A DNA stretch of 64,000 nt, from the NCBI GenBank assembly GCA_902363825.1, contig CABJBK010000003.1, forward strand, positions 124,001 to 188,000. The letters are read 5' to 3'. The position numbers were made by a program, and so were the translations under genes. The number at the start of each line of letters is the position of its first letter. Position 1 is the first letter of the stretch. Shown here piece after piece: positions 25,656-34,122 of this stretch. Source of the stretch: Lachnospiraceae bacterium (GTDB lineage: Bacteria > Bacillota > Clostridia > Lachnospirales > Lachnospiraceae). Below the pieces are notes generated by a model, which had not been told where the DNA came from, made no database searches, and was given only the letters and a program-made list of their open reading frames with translations.

Positions 25656-26578
25656 CAATGCAGGTAATGGCCTGTATGGGTATCATCATAGGCTTATTTT
25701 TATTGCTGGGCATTAATCTTACGGATTTTACCGGTAATATTTTAAAGAGGCTGCTTTCCGGACCCAAAGGCATCCGAGAGGAGATTTTAGAGCAGACGCA
25801 GAGAAAGAAAAAGTCAGCACTAAGAAGAGAAGTGGAAGAGATACAGAGTATCCTCAAGGCTACCGACAGGGAAAATACCTTCCCGTTTTTATGTACGGTA
25901 TCATTGGTTTTATTTGCTGTCGGTGCCGCCGGGGCAGCCATGCTTGGAAATTTCTTTCTGGTACCCGTAGCAGCGGTAGGGTTTATGTTCCTGCCCTTCT
26001 GGTACATTAAGCTGACTGAATCCCACTTTAAAAAGGATGTGTCGGCAGAACTGGAAACAGCACTGTCCATCATTACTACAGCGTACCTTAGAAGTGAGGA
26101 TATCTTAACTTCGGTGGAAGAGAATCTGGAATACCTAAATCCGCCGGTAAAGAACATCTTTCAGGATTTTGTGTCAAGAATTCGTCTGATTGATCCGGAC
26201 TTGGAGGCGGCCTTGGATGAACTTAGAACAAGGATAGCAGATGATGTGTTTAAGGAATGGGTGGATACCTTAAAATCCTGCCTCTATGACAGGTCACTAA
26301 AGACAACGCTGACACCCATTGTGACCAAGCTGTCTGACATGCGTATTGTAAATGCAGAATTGGAATATATGGTCATGGAGCCAAGGAAAGAATTTATCAC
26401 GATGGTAGCACTCGTTGTAGGTAACATTCCCCTTTTGTATTTCTTAAATAAGGACTGGTACCACACGCTGATGCACACGGTGGTAGGGCAGATTATGCTC
26501 AGTATTGCCGCTATTGTGATATTTGTATCCACAGCCCATGTCATTAAACTGACAAAACCGATAGAGTACAGATCGTAG
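25649..26578 (+). CDS. TadB-like inner-membrane pilus protein
   Basis: 309 aa with hydrophobic segments near residues 1-25, 85-115, 250-270 and 280-300, and a cytoplasmic helical T2SSF-like domain between (LETALSIITTAYLRSEDIL). It is the platform protein pulled by the CpaF ATPase, and its start overlaps the ATPase gene. Together with the next gene it makes the usual TadB/TadC pair. Confidence 0.78.
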   Translation: MLTMQVMACMGIIIGLFLLLGINLTDFTGNILKRLLSGPKGIREEILEQTQRKKKSALRREVEEIQSILKATDRENTFPFLCTVSLVLFAVGAAGAAMLGNFFLVPVAAVGFMFLPFWYIKLTESHFKKDVSAELETALSIITTAYLRSEDILTSVEENLEYLNPPVKNIFQDFVSRIRLIDPDLEAALDELRTRIADDVFKEWVDTLKSCLYDRSLKTTLTPIVTKLSDMRIVNAELEYMVMEPRKEFITMVALVVGNIPLLYFLNKDWYHTLMHTVVGQIMLSIAAIVIFVSTAHVIKLTKPIEYRS

Positions 26579-26590
26579 AAAGGAGGCAGT

Positions 26591-27463
26591 ATGAATCTGA
26601 TATTATTTTGTGTGTTTTTGACCTTTTCTGTAGGTCTCTTTCTGCTGCTTTCCGGACTTTTGCACCTGCCGACTTTAAAGACCAGCAGGGTAATGATGGA
26701 TACCGGCAAGGAAAGTAAACAGTTATCCAAGACATTGGATGTCTTTTATATGGATGGAGCCGTGAAGATTGCGAAGTACATCCGTATGAATGATTACAAG
26801 AAAAATCGGATGGCAAATGTGCTTCGAGCCTCCGGGCTTGGCATGACACCGGAAGTCTATACCGCATACGCATATTTAAAAGCCGGAAGTGTCTTTTTGC
26901 TGATTATTCCGGCACTGTATGTGTTTCCGCTGGCTGCTTTATTTGTAATTCTCTTAGGAATCATGATTTATTACAAGGAAATCCAGAAGGCAGATGAAAT
27001 GCTGAAAGAAAAAAGGGAGCAGATAGAGGAAGAGTTATACCGCTTTGTATCTACTATCACGCAGGAACTGAAAAACAGCAGGGATGTGCTTTCCATGCTG
27101 GAGCATTACAAGGAAAATGCCGGGGCAGCCTTCAGAAAAGAACTGGATATTGTGTGTGCGGATATGCGCTCCAGCAGTTATGAGGCAGCTTTAACCCGTT
27201 TTGAGGCAAGGCTCAATTCCCCACAGTTATCGGATGTGGTCAGAGGTCTCATCGGTGTGTTAAGAGGAGATGACGGAGCCGTGTACTTCCAGATGTTAAC
27301 CCATGATTTTAAGCAGGCGGAGCTTCAGAGACTGAAAGCGAAGACAGCCAAGATACCACCCAAAATAAGAGTGTATTCCTTTGCCATGCTGATGTGTTTT
27401 CTGGCAACCTACTTCGCCATCATCATCTATGAAATCATCAGGTCTATGGGAACCTTGTTCTAG
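26591..27463 (+). CDS. TadC-like inner-membrane pilus protein
   Basis: 290 aa. The helical T2SSF-type domain (LYRFVSTITQELKNSRDVLSM, then LSDVVRGLIGVLRG) is flanked by four hydrophobic segments, two near residue 95-125 and one at the C-terminus. AAAGGAGG precedes the ATG. Paralogous partner of the TadB-like protein upstream. Confidence 0.78.
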   Translation: MNLILFCVFLTFSVGLFLLLSGLLHLPTLKTSRVMMDTGKESKQLSKTLDVFYMDGAVKIAKYIRMNDYKKNRMANVLRASGLGMTPEVYTAYAYLKAGSVFLLIIPALYVFPLAALFVILLGIMIYYKEIQKADEMLKEKREQIEEELYRFVSTITQELKNSRDVLSMLEHYKENAGAAFRKELDIVCADMRSSSYEAALTRFEARLNSPQLSDVVRGLIGVLRGDDGAVYFQMLTHDFKQAELQRLKAKTAKIPPKIRVYSFAMLMCFLATYFAIIIYEIIRSMGTLF

Positions 27464-27475
27464 CAGGAGGTATAA

Positions 27476-27880
27476 ATGAGACAGATAAGGAAAATACTGC
27501 GTGATAAGAGGGGAGAGGGGTACATTGATGTGGCAGTCATGGTGCTGTGTGTCATGTTAGTGATTGCACTTGGCGTAAGGTTATTCCCCATCTTTATCAC
27601 CAAAATGCAGGTAGACAATTTTGCAGATGAATTGGTAAGAGAGGCTGAGATCAGCGGAAGGGTAGGAAGCGAGACTTCGAACAGGCAGAGAGTCTTGGAG
27701 GAAAGAACAGGAATCCACCCGACTGTGCAGTGGTCAAGAACCGGGAATCTGCAATTAAATGAAGAGGTAACGGTTACCGTTACTATGCAAAAGGACTTAG
27801 GGTTGTTTGGAAACTTTGGTTCGTTTCCGATAACCATCCGAGCAAGAGCCTCAGGAAAGAGTGAGGTGTACTGGAAATGA
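27476..27880 (+). CDS. DUF4320 pilin-like protein (TadE-like)
   Basis: 134 aa. The N-terminus RDKRGEGYIDVAVMVLCVML has the same layout as the pilin-like protein at 19940: a basic segment, a Gly, then E-x-Y-[VI]-D-x-A-V and a hydrophobic helix. A beta-rich globular end follows (RTGIHPTVQWSRTG, EEVTVTVTMQ). DUF4320 proteins are found in Clostridial conjugative elements with Tad genes. It is probably a minor pseudopilin. The stop overlaps the next start (ATGA). Confidence 0.75.
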   Translation: MRQIRKILRDKRGEGYIDVAVMVLCVMLVIALGVRLFPIFITKMQVDNFADELVREAEISGRVGSETSNRQRVLEERTGIHPTVQWSRTGNLQLNEEVTVTVTMQKDLGLFGNFGSFPITIRARASGKSEVYWK

Positions 27881-28425
27881 GGAAGTTAAGGAAAAAGACT
27901 GTCACCCTGTTAAAAGACCGGAAAGGAAATATGATGCCGTTAGTGGTGGCAGTGACCATCTGCATGCTGATTATTATCCTTGGAGTTGCAGAATACATGC
28001 GCCTTGTGATTACCGCTGCAGGTATTAAGGATGCAATGGAGTCTGCTGTAATATCCACAGTCAATGACAACTATAACGAGGTTTACCACAGTGTAAGGGA
28101 AGGATATGCCGCAGGCTATGAGCCGGATGGGGAATCTTTCTCAGCCTCAGTGGACTATGGGGATATTTACAGCAGGATGTGTTTTTTACTCGGTCTGGAA
28201 GAGGACGGGGCGGGATATGTTCGAATCAATAACGGAGGAGAGATGGAGTACCGTTTGAGCAATCTTTCGGTATCCATCCCCAATACTGCTCTTGGTGCAG
28301 GAGGCAGCTCCTATTATGCAGATGCCTCCATCAGACTGGAGGTGCCGGTAAGATTTGCCGGAAAGATCATCACCAATATGTCAATAAATCTAAAGGTTCG
28401 GGCAGCCTATACAGAGAAATTTTAG
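27877..28425 (+). CDS. TadE/TadG-like minor pilin
   Basis: 182 aa with a short basic N-terminus (LLKDRKG), one hydrophobic helix (MMPLVVAVTICMLIIILGV) and a secreted beta-rich domain. This is the TadE/G plan. The prepilin-like KG before the helix is kept, but the Glu and Tyr seen in the other two are missing. It closes the main pilus gene run; a 116-bp gap with a weak promoter-like site follows. Confidence 0.7.
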   Translation: MRKLRKKTVTLLKDRKGNMMPLVVAVTICMLIIILGVAEYMRLVITAAGIKDAMESAVISTVNDNYNEVYHSVREGYAAGYEPDGESFSASVDYGDIYSRMCFLLGLEEDGAGYVRINNGGEMEYRLSNLSVSIPNTALGAGGSSYYADASIRLEVPVRFAGKIITNMSINLKVRAAYTEKF

Positions 28426-28541
28426 TAAGATGTTACAGATATCGTGCAACCTATTACATTTTGATAGACTTCTGCAAAGTTGTGTGTTAGGTTGGGGATT
28501 GACAAAAAGAAATTTAAAAACTACATACAGGAGGGATTGCT

Positions 28542-29084
28542 ATGAAAGATAGTACAAAGAAAAGACTTATCATCGCAGGACTCGCAGCAGTGAGCGTATT
28601 ATTGATTTTCGGAATCAGCAGGGTGCTTTACAAGGAACCGGTGCAGGAGTTACCTAAAGAGAGTAAACCTACAGAAGAGGTTGAGCTTATGGTGGATACG
28701 GAAGAAACCGGGCAGGTGCAGAAAGAAACGGAAAGCACAGAGGAAACAAAGGAGTTAATCATCGAAACAGAAACAGAGAATGGCGTGGAGAGCGGAAAGC
28801 AGGAAATCCAGCAAACGCCTGAAAAAACGGAAGATGAAAAGCCGGAGGAGCCGCCTGCCTTAACAGAGGATGCGGATACTACAAAGCCGGATACACCACC
28901 AGAGTATGAGGAGCCGGAAGGGACGAAACCGCTTGTGGATGATACTCCGAAAACCGGAGATACCAAAGATGGTATGATTTACATTGAAGGATTTGGATGG
29001 GTTGTAGATAACGGTGGCGGTGGAAGCGGTACCGTGGCAGACGATATGTATGAGAATGGAAATAAGGTAGGTATCATGGATTAG
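28542..29084 (+). CDS. Membrane-anchored acidic linker protein
   Basis: 180 aa: one N-terminal membrane helix (residues 8-27), then about 100 residues very rich in Glu, Thr and Pro with no predicted fold, and a short conserved end (DGMIYIEGFGWVVDN, GGGGSGTVADDMYENG). This is a stalk with a terminal domain. AGGAGGG precedes the ATG. Similar short proteins occur next to pilus genes in Clostridial elements; a cell-wall-spanning or pilus-associated role is inferred. Confidence 0.65.
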   Translation: MKDSTKKRLIIAGLAAVSVLLIFGISRVLYKEPVQELPKESKPTEEVELMVDTEETGQVQKETESTEETKELIIETETENGVESGKQEIQQTPEKTEDEKPEEPPALTEDADTTKPDTPPEYEEPEGTKPLVDDTPKTGDTKDGMIYIEGFGWVVDNGGGGSGTVADDMYENGNKVGIMD

Positions 29085-29100
29085 GGATACCAAGAAAGAG

Positions 29101-29127
29101 GCACAGCAAAAAACGCTGTGCTTTTTT
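29101..29127 (+). terminator. Intrinsic terminator
   Basis: GCACAGC (29101-29107) pairs with GCTGTGC (29115-29121), followed by six T. It ends the pilus transcript. Confidence 0.9.
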
Positions 29128-29184
29128 CATGCAGAAATTTGCTTGCAACAGCAGGTGATTTTCTGCATTTAGAAGGGAGGCAAC

Positions 29185-30951
29185 ATGAAAAGATTTAAGT
29201 TATTAGTCTTGACCTTTTTGTTAATCCTATCTACACTCTCACCCATGACAGTGCATGCCGAAGGCAATGGAAACATTAACAATGGCGGTGGAGGATTAGG
29301 AGAAGGTACGGACACAAACTTCTGGAATACCGGAGATGAAGGAGTCAGAGTCACAGTGGTTAGTGCCAGTGACGGAAGTGCAGTAAGTGCGTCCATAGAC
29401 CTGACAAACAAACAACCGAACGATATTAGAGTACAGTTTGGAAAGGTCTGTAAAAGTCAGTACCGGAGTGGAACAGTATTAACACCGGATACAGGAAGTT
29501 ACAGTTATATCAATCCTACCCAGTCTCTGCCCAAAATTATTACCACATCCTCCGGCAGTGCAAGTCTAGCCGCTATCAAAAGTTATTTTACAGATGAGCA
29601 GGTCATACGAAGTATCGCAGGATATGTGGGGATGAACTATGATACGTTGATAGGTGGGGACTATAAGTTGTTATTGGAACCTATTGCGTATGTGACGTTT
29701 GAAGGAGTACGAACTGCATTCACCGCTACAGAAGCAGCAATGTATAACCAGGTCAGAGGTGGTATGTTAAGAAAGAAGCTGACGTCTCTGACGCATAAAA
29801 ATCTGCCCCTCGCCATGTTTTTGGAAACCTCAGACCTGGGATATCCGGCTTGGGGTGGCGGTAAGAACCAGAAGGTCTCAGATGATGAGATTATCGGTTC
29901 ATTAGGACTTGGTATTGTAAGGTTTAATGAGGTGGTAACACCGGAAGTGATTGCGGCAGATTATGAGTACCGGGTAGACACGGATGTGGTAACAACCGTC
30001 ACCATAAGTGGAGGGCAGAGCGATCCCGACCATCCGGTAAGTGTAACGTTTAGTATCCTTGGAAGGAACTACACGGTAAACAATGTGTATTATCCGGAGG
30101 ACGGACAGCAGCTTGTGTGGGTGAAATGGCATACACCGTCTACGGAACAGTATATCACCATAAACGTGAGTGTCAGCGGAGGAGGCAGTGCAAGTAAGGG
30201 AACGATTACTGCCAACATCGTAGACCTTGATAGGAATCCACCGCCCAATCCGGTAGCGGATGACAGAAATGATTCCTACAATGCAGGCAATGCCATTATT
30301 CCTGCAAATCCGCAGAAGACAAGTGCGTCATGGAGTGTATGGAGGCCTTGGTGGAAAGAAAAATGGGTATGGCATAGTGATTGGAAATGGAAAACAGGTT
30401 CCCATACGGAAGAGTGTAAGGAAGACTGTGAAAGCAGTCATGGATATTGGGAAGATGAGGGAGAGTACGTGGACGAAGGCTGGTGGGAGTTTAGCTTGGA
30501 CAGATATTCGGCATCCCTATCAGCAACAATGGATCTTACTACGGATGCCAAATCCCCTACTGCAACAGCTACCACTATCAAGAGTGGCTATGGTGTGAAC
30601 ATCAGTGTAAATGCCAGTGTATCCACAGGCCAGTCCTCGGCAACCACACCACCGCAGACAGCAGTCAGTTATTTCCCGGAGTTTTATTATAAGACCTATT
30701 GGAGATTGCTAGACAGAACAAGAAGCGGGTACCATGCAGGGTTTGAGTTTCGGAATAACCATTATTCCACCTATAACCGAAGAACACATTTCACTCCTGT
30801 GTGGATGCCGAATGGTACCTATACGGTCTACACATACTTACTGGACTGCTGGACACCGGATGGAATGCTCAGTGTGAATCTGACAGACTCCGTACAGATA
30901 TCGGGAGATTTATGGGATGACTGGCACATAGCACCACAAAGGGCAAGGTAA
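29185..30951 (+). CDS. Large secreted Trp/Ser/Thr-rich surface protein
   Basis: 588 aa with a clear signal peptide (KRFKLLVLTFLLILSTLS, cleavage after VHAEG). A Gly/Asn-rich start is followed by beta-rich regions, and a striking central part contains many Trp and paired Cys/His (WSVWRPWWKEKWVWHSDWKW, then THEECKED-like HTEECKEDCESSHGYW). No LPXTG or other anchor is seen. It lies between the pilus and the T4SS genes, so a tip adhesin or mating-contact protein is possible. I do not recognise a named family. Confidence 0.7.
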   Translation: MKRFKLLVLTFLLILSTLSPMTVHAEGNGNINNGGGGLGEGTDTNFWNTGDEGVRVTVVSASDGSAVSASIDLTNKQPNDIRVQFGKVCKSQYRSGTVLTPDTGSYSYINPTQSLPKIITTSSGSASLAAIKSYFTDEQVIRSIAGYVGMNYDTLIGGDYKLLLEPIAYVTFEGVRTAFTATEAAMYNQVRGGMLRKKLTSLTHKNLPLAMFLETSDLGYPAWGGGKNQKVSDDEIIGSLGLGIVRFNEVVTPEVIAADYEYRVDTDVVTTVTISGGQSDPDHPVSVTFSILGRNYTVNNVYYPEDGQQLVWVKWHTPSTEQYITINVSVSGGGSASKGTITANIVDLDRNPPPNPVADDRNDSYNAGNAIIPANPQKTSASWSVWRPWWKEKWVWHSDWKWKTGSHTEECKEDCESSHGYWEDEGEYVDEGWWEFSLDRYSASLSATMDLTTDAKSPTATATTIKSGYGVNISVNASVSTGQSSATTPPQTAVSYFPEFYYKTYWRLLDRTRSGYHAGFEFRNNHYSTYNRRTHFTPVWMPNGTYTVYTYLLDCWTPDGMLSVNLTDSVQISGDLWDDWHIAPQRAR

Positions 30952-30953
30952 CA

Positions 30954-30988
30954 GTGTGAAAAATCCATATATAAAAGATTTTTCACAC
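30954..30988. promoter_or_regulatory. 12-bp perfect hairpin and following imperfect palindrome
   Basis: GTGTGAAAAATC (30954-30965) pairs perfectly with GATTTTTCACAC (30977-30988). A second, imperfect palindrome starting GCGAA and ending TTCGC follows at 30989-31018. No T run follows the first hairpin. A 3'-end mRNA structure, operator or processing site are possible. Confidence 0.55.
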
Positions 30989-31045
30989 GCGAATTTGTGC
31001 CGATGGCCCAAAGTTCGCAGGATACAGAAAGGGCATAGATATTGA

Positions 31046-31510
31046 ATGGCGTATGAAAGAATCGACAGACCAAAAGGACTGATCTATCACTACACAAAAA
31101 GGGAGAACATAGAGCCTATTTTACAGGATGGGAGGATAAGAAAATTTAAGGATAGAGAATGCTGGTTCTGCACTTCCTTGGAGGATGCCTTAAGACTAAT
31201 GGAGTTAACGGTCATGGAAGAAGGAAAACTTTACTATGATGCAAACGGACTTCCAAGGAGATATCCAAAGTTTGTACCGGAAGAATATGTGGTGTTGGAG
31301 TTATCCCCAAGATACCAGAATGGGGATTGGGTGATATGGAATCAGGAGTTCTCTGGCGGAGCGCCGGAGGAAATTCGGAAACTTGGAGAAGAATTCAGCC
31401 ATCTGAAGATAGGATTCAGAGGAGATTTAAGGTTCTATGAGAACCCCAATATCTATGAGGTAGCAGAGCTTTTTCAGGAGCAGACGCAGACACCTCAGAT
31501 AACAATGTAA
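31046..31510 (+). CDS. Putative ADP-ribosyltransferase-fold protein
   Basis: 154 aa. The opening (GLIYHYTKRENIEPILQDGRI) follows the YHYTxxENLxxILxxG pattern of DarT/KptA-type ADP-ribosyltransferase folds, and CWFCTSLEDALRLME fits the second conserved strand-helix. The usual catalytic Glu cannot be assigned with confidence. The tail TQTPQITM resembles the Met-rich tails of other accessory proteins. It may modify nucleic acid or protein in recipients; this is inference from fold only. Confidence 0.5.
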   Translation: MAYERIDRPKGLIYHYTKRENIEPILQDGRIRKFKDRECWFCTSLEDALRLMELTVMEEGKLYYDANGLPRRYPKFVPEEYVVLELSPRYQNGDWVIWNQEFSGGAPEEIRKLGEEFSHLKIGFRGDLRFYENPNIYEVAELFQEQTQTPQITM

Positions 31511-31529
31511 CTAAAAACAAGTGGAAAAG

Positions 31530-31552
31530 GACTGCTTACGGGCAGTCTTTTT
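31530..31552 (+). terminator. Intrinsic terminator
   Basis: GACTGC (31530-31535) pairs with GCAGTC (31542-31547) with five T after it. Confidence 0.85.
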
Positions 31553-31579
31553 CTGTACCGAAAGGAGAAAGGAAGAGAA

Positions 31580-31918
31580 ATGAAGAAAAAGAAATGGTTA
31601 GTGATGGTAATGCTGGTACTTGTGTGTTCCCTTATGTTTGGCACTACGGTATGTGCAGCCGGAACAGGAGATGTGGCAGGAGCTATTGAGGGGACATGGA
31701 AGGATGCCTCCGCGCAGATTAAGACGGTGGTAAACAAGGTTGTATTCCCTGCGATTGATTTGATCCTTGCAGTATTCTTTTTTGCAAAGCTGGGAACCGC
31801 ATATTTTGATTACCGAAAGCACGGACAGTTTGAATGGGCAGCTCCGGCAATTCTGTTTGCCTGTCTGGTCTTTACCCTGACCGCACCTGCCTATATCTGG
31901 ACAATTCTTGGAATGTAG
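31580..31918 (+). CDS. DUF3852/VirB2-like small membrane protein
   Basis: 112 aa with a signal peptide (residues 1-26, ending VCAAG) and two hydrophobic helices (about 50-70 and 88-108) separated by a short basic turn (YFDYRKHGQ). This is the plan of T4SS pilin VirB2/TrbC and of the DUF3852 family on Clostridial elements. AAAGGAG precedes the ATG. A VirB6-like gene is further down in the same direction. Confidence 0.7.
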   Translation: MKKKKWLVMVMLVLVCSLMFGTTVCAAGTGDVAGAIEGTWKDASAQIKTVVNKVVFPAIDLILAVFFFAKLGTAYFDYRKHGQFEWAAPAILFACLVFTLTAPAYIWTILGM

Positions 31919-31953
31919 GAAAGGGAAAACTGCCCAAAAAAGAGGGCTATCCA

Positions 31954-31982
31954 TAGACATTTATCAAGAAGACGGGTATAAT
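31954..31982 (+). promoter_or_regulatory. Promoter of the mntA/hepT-like pair
   Basis: TAGACA (31954-31959), 17 nt, TATAAT (31977-31982), then GAGGAGG and the start at 32006. One mismatch to sigma-A consensus in the -35 hexamer. Confidence 0.75.
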
Positions 31983-32005
31983 TATAGTGAGAGGAGGAAT
32001 GCAGA

Positions 32006-32311
32006 ATGGAAGTAAAAACATATACGATTGATGAAATAAAAAATATCGTAACACCTATTGCGGAGAAATATCAGATTGCACAGGTATATCTGTTCGGTTC
32101 CTTTGCCAGAGGAGATTTTGATGAACAGAGTGACATAGACATCCGTATTGAAAAAGGGAACCTGAAAGGAATGTTTGCCTTATGCGGTTTTTATACGGAA
32201 GTGTCGGATGCATTAGGACGAAAAGTAGATGTACTGACTACAGGAAGTCTGTCAGATGAATTTCTTGAGAGTATAAAGAAGGATGAGGTGATGCTATATG
32301 CAGGGCAGTAG
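32006..32311 (+). CDS. mntA: MntA-like nucleotidyltransferase antitoxin
   Basis: 101-aa minimal nucleotidyltransferase. The signature GS-x10-DxD is complete: GSFARG at 31-36 and DIDI with D43 and D45. In the type VII toxin-antitoxin system this enzyme AMPylates HepT on a tyrosine and so disarms it. It overlaps the HEPN gene by 14 bases and has its own promoter and a downstream terminator, so the two form an independent unit inside the conjugative element. Confidence 0.85.
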   Translation: MEVKTYTIDEIKNIVTPIAEKYQIAQVYLFGSFARGDFDEQSDIDIRIEKGNLKGMFALCGFYTEVSDALGRKVDVLTTGSLSDEFLESIKKDEVMLYAGQ

Positions 32312-32693
32312 AAATATAGATATCTTAATGCATATCAGAGATTATTGCGCAGAAATCAATCATACAATGGATACGTTTGGAAGGGATTATGATATCTTCG
32401 TTTCCAACTCTATTTACCAGAATGCGGTAGCACTTTGTGTATTGCAGATAGGAGAACTGACAACACATTTTACGGATGAATTTAAGAGTGCATATAACAA
32501 AGTACCTTGGAATCAGATAAAAGCATTAAGAAATGTGGTGGCTCATAACTATGGTAAAATTGATAAGGAAACGCTATGGGAAACCTTGTTAAATGATATC
32601 CCGGACTTAAACGATTACTGCTGTCAGATTATTACAGAGCATCAGGCTTTGGAGCAGGAATGCAATGAAAGCCAGACAATGAACCTTTCCTGA
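32298..32693 (+). CDS. hepT: HepT-like HEPN ribonuclease toxin (DUF86)
   Basis: 131-aa all-helical HEPN protein with the active site Rx4HxY complete: R78, H83 and Y85 in RNVVAHNY. In HepT the Arg and His cut RNA and the Tyr is the AMPylation target of MntA. With the nucleotidyltransferase gene overlapping upstream, this is a textbook MntA/HepT pair. Confidence 0.85.
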   Translation: MQGSRNIDILMHIRDYCAEINHTMDTFGRDYDIFVSNSIYQNAVALCVLQIGELTTHFTDEFKSAYNKVPWNQIKALRNVVAHNYGKIDKETLWETLLNDIPDLNDYCCQIITEHQALEQECNESQTMNLS

Positions 32694-32725
32694 TGCTATA
32701 AAACAAAATAAAATACATTATTAAA

Positions 32726-32759
32726 AACTATCCGCTTTATCAGGCAGGATAGTTTTTTT
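32726..32759 (+). terminator. Intrinsic terminator after hepT-like gene
   Basis: AACTATCC (32726-32733) pairs with GGATAGTT (32747-32754) and is followed by T residues up to 32759. Confidence 0.9.
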
Positions 32760-32783
32760 ATGTCCAAAATGAGGTAAGCGGAA

Positions 32784-33224
32784 ATGAATTTTTTTGAATC
32801 GGAACTGAAAAAGATTATGGGAGACAGTGCCATTTTAAAAGACCAGAAATATGTAGGTCGTATGTGCTATGGAACCATTGGCGGAGATTTAAGAGCCAGA
32901 GTGGAGTTTGTAACCCTTGGAGTCAGTGACCATTATGCAGGCATAAAGGCATCTGTTATCAACAGAAAAGAAGGAGTGGTAGATAGTATTCTTCTTCAAT
33001 TTTCGGATATCTGGGGAAAACAGAAGGTAAGCAATCCTAATTTTAAGGAGGGAGTCAATCCCCATATCTGGACAGATAGTGGAAAAAGCGATTGGTATGT
33101 GTTCCGTCCGGGTGCGGCAGAGTACCAGAAGGTTGCAGACACTTTAGAAAATTATATGTCTGTATTTCAGGATATGGTAATGGCGCAGGCAGAACAGGAC
33201 TGTACCATACAGATGGGTACATAG
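32784..33224 (+). CDS. Hypothetical conjugative-element protein
   Basis: 146-aa soluble protein, mixed alpha/beta (VGRMCYGTIGGDLRARVEFV). No family recognised. It is the first gene after the TA terminator and directly precedes the VirB6-like gene, so it probably belongs to the transfer operon. Confidence 0.55.
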   Translation: MNFFESELKKIMGDSAILKDQKYVGRMCYGTIGGDLRARVEFVTLGVSDHYAGIKASVINRKEGVVDSILLQFSDIWGKQKVSNPNFKEGVNPHIWTDSGKSDWYVFRPGAAEYQKVADTLENYMSVFQDMVMAQAEQDCTIQMGT

Positions 33225-33252
33225 GGAGCAATAAACAGGAAGGAGGCAAGCT

Positions 33253-34113
33253 ATGTTTATATTTGATTTTGTGGCCGAGACTATCCTGGACCAGATACTT
33301 GACTGGATATATGGGAAAATCATAGGGTTTCTAAATGATTTCTTTGTGATGATGAATAACATGGGAGTGGAACTGTTTGAGTTGCCTTGGGTAAACGCAG
33401 TTACCACTTTTTTTAGTTACCTTGGCTGGGCACTGTTTGGTGTCGGACTTGTGGTAGGAGCCTTTGAGTGTGCCATTGAGTATCAGGGAGGCAGGGGAAG
33501 CATAAAAGACACTGCCATGAATTATATCAAAGGTTTTATGGCGGTAAGTCTGTTCACGGTAGTACCGGTCAACCTGTACTCGCTGTGTGTATCCCTGCAA
33601 GGAACGTTCGGTTCGGCGATTACGGGCATTACCAATGCAGAAAGCATTGGTCTGACAGCACAGCAGGTGTTAATGTCTGCATCTTTTCCGGGAATCGGAA
33701 ATCCCATTCTGATGACTTTTTGTGCAGTCATGATGGGTTATGCAGTAATCAAAGTGTTCTTTGCCAACTTAAAAAGAGGTGGAATCCTCTTAATCCAGAT
33801 AGCGGTTGGAAGCCTTTATATGTTCTCTGTTCCCAGAGGATACATAGATGGATTTATCCAGTGGTGCAAGCAGGTCATTGGCATCTGTATCACTGCGTTT
33901 TTGCAGTCCACTATCTTAACCGCAGGACTTATGGTATTTAAAGACCATCCATTGTTAGGTTTAGGACTCATGTTATCCAGCACAGAGGTGCCTCGTATTG
34001 CAGGACAGTTCGGATTGGATACCAGCACCAAGACCAACATCATGAGCAGTGTGTATGCAGCCCAGACCGCCATCAATATGACCAGAACGGTCGTGAAGGC
34101 AGTGGCAGCATAA
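33253..34113 (+). CDS. VirB6/TrbL-like T4SS membrane channel protein
   Basis: 286 aa with about six hydrophobic helices and a short soluble N-terminus, the layout of VirB6/TrbL and of related proteins in Clostridial elements. It would form part of the inner-membrane T4SS channel. Gly/Ala-rich helices and the end AAQTAINMTRTVVKAV are typical. AAGGAGG precedes the ATG. VirB3- and VirB4-like genes follow after the inserted methyltransferase gene. Confidence 0.75.
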   Translation: MFIFDFVAETILDQILDWIYGKIIGFLNDFFVMMNNMGVELFELPWVNAVTTFFSYLGWALFGVGLVVGAFECAIEYQGGRGSIKDTAMNYIKGFMAVSLFTVVPVNLYSLCVSLQGTFGSAITGITNAESIGLTAQQVLMSASFPGIGNPILMTFCAVMMGYAVIKVFFANLKRGGILLIQIAVGSLYMFSVPRGYIDGFIQWCKQVIGICITAFLQSTILTAGLMVFKDHPLLGLGLMLSSTEVPRIAGQFGLDTSTKTNIMSSVYAAQTAINMTRTVVKAVAA

Positions 34114-34122
34114 GGTGGTGCT

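Noticed and set aside
28499..28527. TTGACA-N17-TACATA promoter-like site before the acidic linker gene
   Set aside because: Transcription would begin at or after the AGGAGGG ribosome site, so it would not give a useful message.
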